From Rhodovastum sp963709085 (GTDB lineage Bacteria; Pseudomonadota; Alphaproteobacteria; Acetobacterales; Acetobacteraceae), in the NCBI GenBank assembly GCA_963709085.1, contig CAVPVB010000007.1, positions 2,480,001 to 2,544,000 of the forward strand: a DNA stretch of 64,000 nucleotides. The letters are read 5' to 3'. Below, in pieces: positions 17,718 to 26,448 of the stretch. The notes beneath the pieces are model-generated. The model had not been told where the DNA came from. It made no database searches and was given only the letters and a program-made list of their open reading frames with translations. The position numbers were made by a program, and so were the translations under genes. Numbering within the stretch: position 1 is the stretch's first letter; the number at the start of each line of letters is the position of its first letter.

Positions 17718-18029
17718 GTGATTAAGCCAGGATCAAGAGACAAAAAAATTCCCGTGCTGATTTCAGGACAAGAACTCTTGGAATTGCAGAGATTCACGTG
17801 GATGATGAGTGAGTCATTTGGCCTTGATAGAAGAATTGAAAATTACCAGGGGACGCGCCCTATAGGACTGTATAGCTGGGATTTTGAATGTCTTCTTGCT
17901 GTTCTCGATAGCGCGGTAAAAAGTAAGAAAGAATATCCTGACAAAAACGCGCCGGGATGGGGCGATATAAACGAGTTATTCAAGAGACTTTCTGCCCAAT
18001 ACCATATTCATTTTGGTAAAAGCGAATAG
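17718..18029 (+). CDS. Hypothetical protein, 103 residues
   Basis: Starts at GTG 17718 with a strong CGGAGGG ribosome site six to seven bases upstream. The sequence is a soluble, mainly helical protein (ISGQELLELQRFTWMMSE, CLLAVLDSAVKSKKEYPD) with a conserved-looking GWGDINELFKRL near the C-terminus. No family is recognised. Its AT-rich codon use matches the other island genes. It stands alone between the hairpin region and the Phd-PIN module. Confidence 0.6.
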   Translation: MIKPGSRDKKIPVLISGQELLELQRFTWMMSESFGLDRRIENYQGTRPIGLYSWDFECLLAVLDSAVKSKKEYPDKNAPGWGDINELFKRLSAQYHIHFGKSE

Positions 18030-18071
18030 ATCGAAACAGCGTCATTCGCAACATCGAGATGGGCGGAATCC

Positions 18072-18100
18072 TTGACGCTGTCGGCTCATCAGCGTATAAT
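18072..18100 (+). promoter_or_regulatory. Sigma-70 promoter of the Phd-PIN toxin-antitoxin operon
   Basis: TTGACG (18072-18077) and TATAAT (18095-18100) are separated by exactly 17 bp. This is one of the best matches to the housekeeping consensus in the window. Transcription should start near 18107, inside the dyad that follows. Confidence 0.8.
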
Positions 18101-18123
18101 GCATTCATCAATTAATCAATGCA
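18100..18123. promoter_or_regulatory. Candidate antitoxin operator overlapping the transcription start
   Basis: An imperfect dyad from TGCATT to AATGCA with AATTAAT in the middle (11 of 13 positions symmetric) directly abuts the -10 element and precedes the ribosome site (GGGGA, 18126-18130). Phd/YefM antitoxins typically repress their own operon by binding such a site. Confidence 0.55.
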
Positions 18124-18137
18124 TCGGGGAGCCACCT

Positions 18138-18428
18138 ATGGATCACCGCATCGACGCCCATGTCGCCCGCACGCAGTTCGGGCAGATCATGGACCTGGCG
18201 ATCAAGAACAACGAGCGCTTCATCGTTGACCGGCGCGGCGAGCCCGCGGTCGTCATCATGAGTGTGGCGGATTTCATCCGCACGGCGGCCCCGCCGCCAG
18301 ACTGGTTGCAAAAGGCATGGACAGGGGCCAAGCGGCGCGGCCTCGACAGGCTGACGCCGGAGGACATCGAGGCCGAAATCGCCGCGCAGCGGCGCGAGAC
18401 GCATCCACTCCCCGGCGGACCCAAGTGA
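18138..18428 (+). CDS. Phd/YefM-type antitoxin
   Basis: A 96-residue antitoxin. The N-terminal half (HVARTQFGQIMDLAIKNNERFIVDRRGEPAVVIMSVADF) is the classic Phd/YefM DNA-binding domain; the C-terminal half, with WLQKAWTGAKRRGLDRLTPEDIEAEI broken over two helices, is the toxin-neutralising tail. ATG 18138 is preferred to an upstream in-frame ATG because GGGGA precedes it by seven bases. The stop overlaps the toxin start (GTGA). Confidence 0.88.
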   Translation: MDHRIDAHVARTQFGQIMDLAIKNNERFIVDRRGEPAVVIMSVADFIRTAAPPPDWLQKAWTGAKRRGLDRLTPEDIEAEIAAQRRETHPLPGGPK

Positions 18429-18838
18429 TCCGGGCGGTCATCGACACCAATGTGCTGGTTTCTGGCCTGCTTTCGCCGACCGGCAACGAAGCGCTGATCC
18501 TGCTTGCCGTTCACCAGGGGCAGGTGCGCCCATGCTTCTCCGACGCGATGCTGGCGGAGTATGGCGACGTGCTGGCGCGACCGAAATTCGCTTTTCCGCC
18601 GGACGAGATCGCGGCGCTGCTGGCCATGTTTCTGGAGAAGGGCGAGCGGTTTTGTCCCGACACACCCGCGCTTGCCTTGCCCGATCCCGACGACGCGAAG
18701 TTTCTGCACTGCGCGCTGGCCGCCGGCGCGGATTGTCTGGTCACCGGAAACCGGCGGCATTTTCCGCCAGAGGCGGCGGAGCCGATCTCCGTCATCAACG
18801 CCGGCGAACTGCTCGACCGCATCACCCTGAACATCTGA
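18425..18838 (+). CDS. PIN-domain toxin (putative endoribonuclease)
   Basis: A 137-residue PIN-family toxin of the COG1569 type. Acidic residues for metal binding are visible: IDTNVLVSGLL (Asp 6 or so), the central Glu in MLAEYGDVLARP, and DPDDAKFLHCALAAGADCLVTGNRRHF near the C-terminus. The expected activity is cleavage of tRNA or other RNA when the antitoxin is degraded. The GTG start at 18425 overlaps the antitoxin stop by four bases. Confidence 0.88.
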   Translation: MIRAVIDTNVLVSGLLSPTGNEALILLAVHQGQVRPCFSDAMLAEYGDVLARPKFAFPPDEIAALLAMFLEKGERFCPDTPALALPDPDDAKFLHCALAAGADCLVTGNRRHFPPEAAEPISVINAGELLDRITLNI

Positions 18839-19073
18839 ACTGGCCGCCCCCCTTCCCCCATTTTTACTCTTGATAACATATTTTACCAAGACATCCCGGC
18901 GGCGATGTCTGCCTCCCCCTTCCCCTCGTCTCATATACGTGATGATGTCCTTTATCAAATGAAGGCGCCGGTTCCCCGAAACCGGGGATACCGCTACCGT
19001 GTTTTTCGGCAGGCTGCCCTTGGCCGTAAACTAACGGGGGCAGCGCTCCGTCACGTGCAGGGGAGAAAGCACC

Positions 19074-19466
19074 ATGTCGCCACTCACCATTTTTCTGGCG
19101 AGGTTCTTTGGTCTTTCCTGCCTTCTGATGTGTGCCGTTCTCGTGGCGAGGCCCAAGGCGTCCCTGGCGGCGATCAACTCGATGGCGGAAAACCCCGGGC
19201 TGATCCTGGTGACGGGCACCTTCACCATGGCCGCCGGCACAGCCACGGTTGTTGGCCACAATGTTTGGTCAGGGGGAGCGCTGCCTGTGGTGGTGACGCT
19301 GCTTGGCTGGGTGACGCTGATCAAAGGCGTCGTCCTGATGGCGGCACCACCGCGTGCACTGGCCACAATTTACCGGGCGCTGCACTATCCGGAGCGGTTT
19401 CGTCTCACCATGGCCGCGGGGCTCGTGTTCAGTGCCTGGCTGACGGTGACGGCCTTCCTGGCCTGA
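19074..19466 (+). CDS. Small integral membrane protein, unknown function
   Basis: A 130-residue protein with about four hydrophobic segments (FLARFFGLSCLLMCAVLV, GLILVTGTFTMAAGTATVV, LPVVVTLLGWVTLIKGVVLM, LTMAAGLVFSAWLTVTAFLA). It has a clear AGGGGAGAA ribosome site before ATG 19074. GC content is back to the chromosomal level. No charged catalytic motif is visible and no family was recognised with confidence. The roughly 235 bp separating it from the PIN toxin hold no recognisable element. Confidence 0.7.
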   Translation: MSPLTIFLARFFGLSCLLMCAVLVARPKASLAAINSMAENPGLILVTGTFTMAAGTATVVGHNVWSGGALPVVVTLLGWVTLIKGVVLMAAPPRALATIYRALHYPERFRLTMAAGLVFSAWLTVTAFLA

Positions 19467-19523
19467 AGGACATGACGGGCCAGCCCATGGGCGAGTTGAA
19501 CCAGAAGGCCGCCGCCGGTTGCC

Positions 19524-19718
19524 CTACGACAAATAAAAACGCTGCATTGCCACACTGATCTCTGAGGATTGCAGCCGACTGGAAACAACAGCCTGAACAT
19601 GGCCTCCAGCCGCATATTCATGCGGCGTCGCTTCCTTGCCATAGTGAAAGTGAAAGTGCAGAAACGCCAAATCCTGATCCGCAGCCAGACAGTTAGGGTC
19701 GTCAACGATACCGGTCAT
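19524..19718 (-). CDS. Possible small ORF, 64 residues (doubtful)
   Basis: An ATG at 19718 is preceded by an AGGGGA ribosome site. The product (MTGIVDDPNCLAADQDLAF, then HFHFHYGKEATPHEYAAGG) is His- and acid-rich and resembles no family I know. It could be the 5' remnant of a longer gene. The rest of 19467-19961 shows no other credible coding frame. Confidence 0.3.
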   Translation of the reverse strand: MTGIVDDPNCLAADQDLAFLHFHFHYGKEATPHEYAAGGHVQAVVSSRLQSSEISVAMQRFYLS

Positions 19719-19800
19719 CCTATTTCCCCTGTGCGCTGCCGTGCCGGAATTATTTTTCGACGTTAATCAGAATTCCCCAGTCTCACGCTGTCGTGCCTTT

Positions 19801-19850
19801 ATGCTGCAGTGCAGCATCGGCGTCGACAGTTTTATGCTGCAATGCAGCAT
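19801..19850. repeat. Pair of 17-bp palindromes, possible tandem operator
   Basis: ATGCTGCA-G-TGCAGCAT (19801-19817) and ATGCTGCA-A-TGCAGCAT (19834-19850) are perfect dyads with identical arms. Their starts are 33 bp apart, about three helical turns, which would place two bound dimers on the same DNA face. The flanking TTT is also shared. The convergent side of the VOC gene is 110 bp away; no gene starts just downstream on either strand. Confidence 0.6.
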
Positions 19851-19961
19851 ATGGCTGGTATGCAATGGAATCGCAGATCGGCGGCCCGATCGCCCCGCCG
19901 CAATTTGGTGGCCGCGCCGGTGCAGCCGGATCAGGCCGGATCGGGCGGCGACCCACCCATC

Positions 19962-20871
19962 TCACACAAGGCTGGAAACCGGCGGCGGCATGTCCTCCGG
20001 CGGCATCGCCGGCACCCAGGCCTCGTGCCCCGGCGCGTAGTGGTTGTTGTTCTGCCCGGCGTTGCGGTTGGTCAGCGCCCGCGCATAGAGCGGGTGGCGC
20101 ATGCTGCGCACCTCGTGCTCGATCGTCACCAGCACCTCGCCGCTGTCCGGATCAACCACGTCCTGGAAGCGGTACTGGTGCTGGCTGCTCTCCTCGGTCA
20201 CCAGCCCGCGCGCCAGCAGGCGCCGGTACGGGCCGGAGAAATCGGCCAGCGCAATCTGGATGTGCGGAACATCGGTACTCGGCCAGCGGCCGCTCGGTCT
20301 CGCGGAACACGATCGCCGCCGACAGCCCCGCCATCACCTGCGCGAAACGGCCCTGCGCATCCTCGCCGGCGGTGGCCAGACCGTGCAGCGTCTCGCGGTA
20401 AAAGCGGGCGATCGCCTCGGTGCTGCCGGGCGGGGCGTCGATTTCCACATAGGGCAGGCCGAGCGTGATGCGGCCGAAGCGCGGCTGCGGCGGGTGGGCG
20501 CGGATGCGGTTGCCCCTGGGGCAAATGAGGTCGATGGCGTCGCCGGAATCGGTCCAGGCGAAGCGGGTGCCGGCCAGACGCGGTGTCACCACCCCCAGCC
20601 GCAGGCGCAGCGCATCCAGGTCGGGCACCACGAGCCCGGTGACACCCCCCAGCACCTGCGCCGGACCGGTCGGCAGGTGGAACTGGCACTGGCCGACATT
20701 GACCCACATGTTGTCGATGCCGACCATCAGATAGGGATCGCGGGTCAGGCCCAGGCCCATGATGTAGAACAAGGTGGCCAGGCGCTGGTCCGGCACGCGC
20801 AGATTCACATGGCCGAACTCGACGATATTGCCCACATCCCCGGCGGTGCGATCGAACACGGAATTTGGCAT
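19962..20871 (-). pseudogene. VOC superfamily (glyoxalase/extradiol dioxygenase-like) protein, frameshifted
   Basis: A protein of about 302 residues with two vicinal-oxygen-chelate repeats: EFGHVNLRVPDQRLATLFYI starts the first, and LGLPYVEIDAPPGSTEAIARFY the second. After ERPLAEY the frame fails; one extra base at about 20274-20275 accounts for it, and the next frame gives DVPHIQIALADFSGPYRRLL and the C-terminus RYALT-like tail ending PPPVSSLV. The metal ligands cannot be assigned surely. It lies 17 bp downstream of an enoyl-CoA hydratase gene and is probably co-transcribed with it. Substrate unknown. Confidence 0.78.
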
Positions 20872-20887
20872 TTTCCGCGCCTCCGGC

Positions 20888-21685
20888 TCAGCTTCCGGTC
20901 CAGACCGGCGCGCGTTTGTTCAGGAACGCATCGATCCCTTCGGCGGCATCGCGTGCCAGCATGTTGCGCGTCATCGCCGCGGCGGCCAGACGGTAGGCGT
21001 CATCGAGGGGAAGTTCGGCCTGGGCATGGAACAATTCCTTGCCGATCGCCAGCGTCAGCGGGCTTTTCGCCGCGATCTGCGCCGCCAGCGCCTGCACCGA
21101 GGTATCCAGTTCCGCTTCCGCCACCACCCGGTTGACCAGGCCGATCTCGCGCGCCCGCCCGGCGCCGATCAGTTCGCCGGTCAGCAGCATCTCCATCGCC
21201 GCTTTGCGCCCGACCGCGCGGGTCAGCGCCACCATGGGGGTGGAGCAGAACAGGCCGATATTCACCCCCGGGGTGGCGAATCGCGCGGTGTCGGCCGCCA
21301 CCGCCAGATCGCAACTGGCGACCAGTTGGCAGCCCGCGGCGGTGGCAATGCCGTGCACCCGCGCGATCACCGGCTTGGGCAGGCGCACGATCCGCGTCAT
21401 CAGCGCCGCACAGCGGGCGAACAGCGCCTCGATGGCTTCCCGGCCTGGGTTAGCGCGCATTTCCCGCAGATCGTGGCCGGCGCAGAAAGCCGGCCCGCTG
21501 CCGGCGATCACCACCACCTTGACCGCCGGATCGGCGGCGGCGCCGCCCAGCGCGGCATCGAGCGCCTCGATCAGCCCGACCGACAGCGCATTGCGTGCCG
21601 CCGGACGGTTGAGCGTGAGCCATGCAACCCCCTCCGCCTCGCGGCGCAGCAGGATGGCATCGTCATGCGGCGTCGGTGCGTCCAT
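20888..21685 (-). CDS. Enoyl-CoA hydratase/isomerase family protein (ECHDC3-like)
   Basis: Crotonase-fold protein of 265 residues. LNRPAARNALSVGLIEAL starts the core, the first oxyanion-hole segment is AFCAGHDLREM (about residues 66-76), and the second is HGIATAAGCQLVASCDLAVAA (two blocks, about 110-130). The catalytic Glu positions of true hydratases are not evident, as in ECHDC3-type proteins, so the reaction is uncertain. First gene of a short operon with the VOC protein. Confidence 0.85.
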   Translation of the reverse strand: MDAPTPHDDAILLRREAEGVAWLTLNRPAARNALSVGLIEALDAALGGAAADPAVKVVVIAGSGPAFCAGHDLREMRANPGREAIEALFARCAALMTRIVRLPKPVIARVHGIATAAGCQLVASCDLAVAADTARFATPGVNIGLFCSTPMVALTRAVGRKAAMEMLLTGELIGAGRAREIGLVNRVVAEAELDTSVQALAAQIAAKSPLTLAIGKELFHAQAELPLDDAYRLAAAAMTRNMLARDAAEGIDAFLNKRAPVWTGS

Positions 21686-21898
21686 GGCTTCCTCCCCCGG
21701 ACCGGACCTTGTCCGGCCCTGTCTTCAACCCATCATAATTGTCCATTGGGGGGAAGATGTGCCACAGAGGACGAAGTGCTGTCATCCCGGGCGGGAAAGC
21801 GCCGGCAATCGCCGGGCGAAAACCCGTGCGTGATCCGGCGTGCATTTTGATAGCGGCATCGGGCGCAGACGCCACATTACGGCGTCCTGTCGCGGGAC

Positions 21899-22162
21899 AT
21901 GGACATTGAAAGAAAACGGACAGTGACGACGGCTGGAACACTTACCGCCGCCCTGGGGGCGGAACGCAGAAAGGGCAACCTCTCCGCCGAGACCGAGCAG
22001 CATCTGCGCCACGAACTGCGCCGCGCCGGCTGGCAATCCGAAGATGCCGCCCTCGTCGAGCCGATCAGCCTGGAGATCGAGCGGCTGGAACGCGAGGCGG
22101 CGACCTTGCGCAAGCTCCGGGCTGAAATCTTCGGGGACGCTGAACAGCCGCCGGGCGACTGA
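21899..22162 (+). CDS. Small coiled-coil hypothetical protein
   Basis: An 87-residue, highly charged protein. Residues about 55-78 (EPISLEIERLEREAATLRKL) predict a coiled coil. ATG 21899 has no strong ribosome site (CGCGGGAC upstream). It stands between an enoyl-CoA hydratase and a convergent aminotransferase gene. Family not recognised. Confidence 0.45.
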   Translation: MDIERKRTVTTAGTLTAALGAERRKGNLSAETEQHLRHELRRAGWQSEDAALVEPISLEIERLEREAATLRKLRAEIFGDAEQPPGD

Positions 22163-22171
22163 AAATTCCTT

Positions 22172-23310
22172 TTACGGCAGCGCGCCCGATAAGGCCCGCA
22201 GCGCCTCGCAAATCTGCGCGACGGCGCCATCCGACAATTCGGGATACATCGGCAGGCTCAGCACCTCGGCAGATGCACGCGCGGTTTCGCGGCAGCCGGC
22301 CGGACCCAGCGCCACGCGGTCGCGATAGGCGGGCTGCAGATGCACTGGCACCGGATAATGCACGCCGGTGCCGATGCCTTGCGCCCGCAACGCCACCTGC
22401 ACCGCGGCGCGATCGGCCACCCGCAGCACATATTGGTGGAAAACATGCTCCGCACCGGGGCGTCGCGCCGGCGGAACGATACCGCCGCCCGCCAGTGCCG
22501 CGTCGTAGCGCCCCGCGATCGCGCCGCGCCGCGCGTTCTGCGCGTCCAGATACGGCAGCTTCACCCGCAGGATGGCCGCCTGCAGCTCGTCCAGCCGGCT
22601 GTTCACGCCGACCTCGTCGCAGACGTAATGCTGTCGCCAGCCATATTGCCGCAGCGCCGCCAGCCGCTCCGCCAGTGCCGCGTCGTCCGTGGCGATGACC
22701 CCGCCATCGCCCAGCGCGCCGAGATTCTTGGTCGGATAGAGGGAGAAACAGGCCGCCGCGCCGAACCTGCCGAGCTTGCGGTTGTGCAACGTCGCGCCAT
22801 GCGCCTGGCGCAATCCTCGATCAGCGCCACGCCGTGGCGGGCGCAAACCGGCCCGATCGCATCGAGATCGGCCGCCTGCCCGTACAGATGCACGGGAATG
22901 ACCGCGCGGACCGGCGGCAGGCCGGCCGGCGGCTGCGCCAGCACCGCCGCCAGTTCGCCGGGGTCCAGGGTGTAGTGGGCCGGGTCGATATCGATCAGCA
23001 GCGGCATCGCGCCGGCCATCTCGATCGCGGCAACCGTTGCGACCGCGGTGTGCGACACCGTCGCCACCGTGCAGCCCGGCCCGATGCCCAGGCCCCGCAG
23101 CGCCAGCGCCAGCGCATCGGTGCCGTTGCCGCAGCCGACCGCCCGCGCCGTGCCCAGCCAGGCGGCGAACTCGGCCTCGAAGCCGCGCCCCTCGGCGCCG
23201 AGCACATACCAGCCCGACCCCAGCACGCGCGCCACCGCCGCGTCGATCTCGGCCTGCCGCGCGCGATAGCCGGCGCCGGGATTGGCCTGGGGAATCAGGA
23301 CGGGCGCCAT
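22172..23310 (-). pseudogene. DegT/DnrJ/EryC1/StrS aminotransferase, frameshifted
   Basis: PLP-dependent sugar aminotransferase of about 379 residues. The N-terminal segment VLGSGWYVLGAEGRGFEAEFA, GCGNGTDALALAL and PVHLYGQAADLDAI lead to the PLP-contacting LIEDCA. Then one base is missing (about 22806-22809, a C run in the coding strand). In the next frame QAHGATLHNRKLGRFG, the PLP-lysine segment SLYPTKNLGALGDGG, the GVNSRLDELQAAIL and the C-terminus follow normally. It overlaps the epimerase stop by one base (TGATG), so the two form an operon for a 3- or 4-amino sugar nucleotide, probably for surface polysaccharide or glycan. Confidence 0.88.
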
Positions 23311-24284
23311 CAAAGATACGCCGCCAGCCGCGGCCGGAACCATTCCAGCGAGCGGCGGATGCCCTCCTCCAGCCCGACCTGCGGCGCCCAGCCGGTGGCG
23401 GCGCGGAAGGCGCGGTCGTCGGCGTGGTAGCTGCCGATGTCGATGCTGGCCCGGTCGGCCGGGAAGTCGCGGGTGCTGTAGCGGCGCGTCCGGCCCGGCC
23501 AGGCGTCACGACCAGCTCGGCCAGCTCGCTGCAGGCTGGCCGGCGGCGAGCCGCCGATGTTGAAGATGCGCCCGTGGCATTCCGGCACCGAGGCGGCGAG
23601 CAGAAATGCCTCGGTCACGTCATCGACATAGGTCAGGTCGCGCAGTTGCTCGCCGCCCCAGACCTCGAACGGGCGGCCCTCCAGCACGGCGCGAATCCAG
23701 ATGCCGAGGAAGGTCTGCCGCGCGTCGCGGATGCGCAGGCGGGGTCCGTAGCAATTGGTCAGGCGCAGGCTGACCACCGGGCGGTTGCTGGTGCGGTGCT
23801 CGATCATCCAGTACTGCTCGCCGGCGAATTTCGACACGCCGTTGGCGTCCGGCGGGTTGACCGGATGCTCCTCGTCCACCGGCAGGTGCAGCGGGCGGCC
23901 GTAGAACTGGCGGGTGGAGGCGTGCACCACGACCGCGTCGGGCGCGGCCTCGCGCGCCGCCTGGATCAGCCGCACCTGCGCCACCGCGTTCACCGCGATG
24001 TCGGCCAGCGGGTCGCGCTGGCCGCCCATGTGGCTGGTCTGCGCGGCGAGGTTGAAGATGACCTCCGCCCCTTCGCAGATCGGGCGCAGATCGACGTCGC
24101 GGATATCGGCGCGCACCAGTTCCACCCCGGCGCCGTCGAGATTGGCCGGGTTGGCGCCGCCGCCGAACAGGAACCCGTCCAGCGCGACCACCCGCGCCCC
24201 GCGCGCGGCCAGCGTATGGCACAGGTTCGAGCCAAGGAACCCCGCCCCGCCGGTCACCAGCACTTTGCGGCCACGCCACTCCAT
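23310..24284 (-). CDS. NAD-dependent epimerase/dehydratase (extended SDR)
   Basis: About 324 residues. VLVTGGAGFLGSNL is the GxxGxxG nucleotide-binding motif at residues 8-21; FNLAAQTSHMGG and VVHASTRQFYG are the conserved strands; YWMIEH replaces the usual YxxxK region; NCYGPRLRIRD follows. ATG 24284 is selected over an upstream start because AAGGAGA precedes it. Near residue 254 the sequence SLQRAGRAGRDAWPGRTRRYS is odd; shifting one base gives ELAELVVT, expected after PASL. A compensating pair of indels (about 23528-23531 and 23485-23510) is therefore likely. Acts with the downstream DegT aminotransferase in sugar-nucleotide synthesis. Confidence 0.85.
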   Translation of the reverse strand: MEWRGRKVLVTGGAGFLGSNLCHTLAARGARVVALDGFLFGGGANPANLDGAGVELVRADIRDVDLRPICEGAEVIFNLAAQTSHMGGQRDPLADIAVNAVAQVRLIQAAREAAPDAVVVHASTRQFYGRPLHLPVDEEHPVNPPDANGVSKFAGEQYWMIEHRTSNRPVVSLRLTNCYGPRLRIRDARQTFLGIWIRAVLEGRPFEVWGGEQLRDLTYVDDVTEAFLLAASVPECHGRIFNIGGSPPASLQRAGRAGRDAWPGRTRRYSTRDFPADRASIDIGSYHADDRAFRAATGWAPQVGLEEGIRRSLEWFRPRLAAYL

Positions 24285-24493
24285 CGGATTCTCCTTCACG
24301 ACAACTGCAGTGTCGGGCCGCTTCGTGGCGGAATTCGGTCGGCGCCGCCAGTGCGGCGACACGTTGCGATTCAGCGCGACTTCAACGTCAGCCTACAGCA
24401 ACAAGATGCCCTGATTGGCGCGGCGACAACCGCGTCATTGCGGGGACGGCAGATCGATTTTGCCGTCGGCCAGCAGGTTTTCCCGCGCCGGGT

Positions 24494-25459
24494 CTATGCC
24501 TGATCGTCAACCCCGCGGCGCAAATGGCGGCGGTGCTCGGTGTCCGGCCCGCCGCTGCGCATGATCTCGCCGAAGCCGAACAGCAGCAGCAGCAGCCCCG
24601 CCACCACCTCGATCGTCGCCAGCGCCCGCACCAGCGGCCCCATCGGGGTAATATCGCCATAGCCGACCGTCGCCAGCGTGGTCACCGAAAAATACAGCGC
24701 CTCGCTGAAGCTGAGCTGCTGCAGGTGGCCATGCACGAGGAACAGGGCCGCTCCCACCGACATCTCCGCGATCCGGTACAGGCAGGCGAACACGACCACC
24801 AGCAGCGAATAGAAGGTCAGGAACGCCATGACCGGCATGATCAGCCGGTCGACCCGCGCCGCCACCGTCTCGAACACCAGGGCGATATCCATCAGCAGCA
24901 GCACCACGTCGCGCGCCGCTCCCCCCACCAGGGCGGCGATGGCGACCGCCGTGACCATCAGCGCCGCGCCCTGCCCCAGCGGGCCCAGGTTCAGCCGCGG
25001 CACCAGAAAAGCGAGCACGCCGATCACCAGCAACCCGGGCACCCAGCGCGACATGCGCGGCAGGTGGGTCAGTTCATGGTGGCGCCGCGCACGGACCAGC
25101 CCGGCCACCTGCCGGCGCCGCAGGAAGCAGCCGAGCAGGAAACCGGCCACCGGCACGCCCAGCGCGGTCGCCGCGACGCTGTCCGGCGCGTCGGGGAAAT
25201 TCGCCTCGTGGAAAAACACGAATATGCAGGCATAGACCGCCAGCATGTTGGCCACGGTGACGCCGAAATGCGATCCGCCCGGGAACACGAGGTAGAAAAA
25301 GCCGAACCCGACCAGGCAGGCACCGATCGAGGCGACCGAGAAATGCCAGTCCTCCCCCATCGCCGCCGCCACCAGGCCCACCAGCATGAGGGTGAACAGG
25401 GTTGCCCGCAGCCAGTGAAGGTCGATTCGGCGGGTGGTGTGACGGGGGGAGATCGGCAT
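24494..25459 (-). CDS. Potassium channel family protein (two-TM pore domain)
   Basis: A 321-residue membrane protein. Several N-terminal hydrophobic helices (about residues 18-80 and 140-230) precede a pore domain with SEALYFSVTTLATVGYGDI, where TVGYGD is the K+ selectivity filter, and an inner helix ATIEVVAGLLLLLFGFGEI. No RCK or cyclic-nucleotide domain follows; the C-terminus is a short charged tail. It is probably a voltage-insensitive K+ channel with an extended membrane part. Monocistronic by spacing. Confidence 0.88.
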   Translation of the reverse strand: MPISPRHTTRRIDLHWLRATLFTLMLVGLVAAAMGEDWHFSVASIGACLVGFGFFYLVFPGGSHFGVTVANMLAVYACIFVFFHEANFPDAPDSVAATALGVPVAGFLLGCFLRRRQVAGLVRARRHHELTHLPRMSRWVPGLLVIGVLAFLVPRLNLGPLGQGAALMVTAVAIAALVGGAARDVVLLLMDIALVFETVAARVDRLIMPVMAFLTFYSLLVVVFACLYRIAEMSVGAALFLVHGHLQQLSFSEALYFSVTTLATVGYGDITPMGPLVRALATIEVVAGLLLLLFGFGEIMRSGGPDTEHRRHLRRGVDDQA

Positions 25460-25586
25460 GGGGCGGGCCTGTCTACGAACATGCAGCGATGGCGGTGGCG
25501 ACTCGCACCCGGTCGGTGATCGGGCAGCGGAGCCCCGTCATACCGCCGAACCGGCCGGATGAAACACGCGGTGCCGCAACCCGGCG

Positions 25587-26447
25587 TCACCCACGCAAAT
25601 GCGGCCGCCACACGCGCGCCCGCAAACTCTCGCGCGGCCCCGCCAGCAGCCCGGCCGCCCACAGCGCCCCCGCCGAGAGCACGATCGCCGGCCCCGCCGG
25701 AACGTCGGCATGAAAGGACAGCAGCAGCCCGGCGACGGACGCCAGCAACGCCAGCGCCACCGCGGCGCGCACCTGCCCCGGCAGATCGGGCGAGAAATGC
25801 CGCGCCGCCACCGCCGGCAGCATCATCAACCCCACCGACATCAGCGTGCCCAGCGCCGCGAAGCCGCCCACCACGCACAGCACCACCAGCCCCATGAACG
25901 CCAAGTGCCACACCCCGCCATGCCCGCCGACCGCGCGCATGAAGCCGGGGTCGAAACTCTCCAGTACCAGCGGGCGCCAGATCACCGCCAGGCCCAGCAG
26001 CGCCGCACTCGCGGAACCTGCCATCAACAGCAGCGCCTCGTCATCCACCGCCATCACGCTGCCGAACAGCAGATGCGCCAGATCCACCCCGCGGGTGGCC
26101 GAAACGATCGCGACCCCCAGGGCCAGCGCCACCAGATACACTCCGGCCAGTTGGCTGTCCTCCCGCCCGCCCGACACCCGCGTCAGCCAGCCGGCCAGCA
26201 GCGCCACCGCCAGCCCCGCCAGCACCCCGCCCAGCCCCATCGCCCAGAGGGAAAACCCGCCGGCCAGCGCCCCCAGCGCCACCCCGGGCAGGATACCGTG
26301 CTGCAGCACGTCGCTGGTCAGGCTCATGCGGCGCAGCACCAGCAGCACCCCGAGCGGCGGCCCGGCCAGCGACAGCGCCACGCAGCCCGCCAGCGCCCGG
26401 CGCATGAAGCCGAGCGCAAACGGTTCCAGCAGCCAGTGGAAACTCAC
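25587..26447 (-). CDS. Metal ABC transporter permease (ZnuB/AztB type)
   Basis: A 286-residue permease of the ABC-3 family (Zn2+/Mn2+/Fe2+). It has about eight hydrophobic helices, and typical loops LLVLRRMSLTSDVLQHGILPGVALG (in two blocks) and the central GTLMSVGLMMLPAVAARHFS. It starts with GTG 26447, two bases after the ATPase stop. The substrate-binding protein of this transporter is not in the window. Zinc is the likely substrate, by family and by the ATPase, not by direct evidence. Confidence 0.88.
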   Translation of the reverse strand: MSFHWLLEPFALGFMRRALAGCVALSLAGPPLGVLLVLRRMSLTSDVLQHGILPGVALGALAGGFSLWAMGLGGVLAGLAVALLAGWLTRVSGGREDSQLAGVYLVALALGVAIVSATRGVDLAHLLFGSVMAVDDEALLLMAGSASAALLGLAVIWRPLVLESFDPGFMRAVGGHGGVWHLAFMGLVVLCVVGGFAALGTLMSVGLMMLPAVAARHFSPDLPGQVRAAVALALLASVAGLLLSFHADVPAGPAIVLSAGALWAAGLLAGPRESLRARVWRPHLRG

Positions 26448-26448
26448 C

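Noticed and set aside
19385..19766. Overlapping short frames on both strands (19385-19705 minus, 19569-19766 plus)
   Set aside because: They contradict one another and carry no protein features; only the frame at 19524-19718 has a ribosome site.
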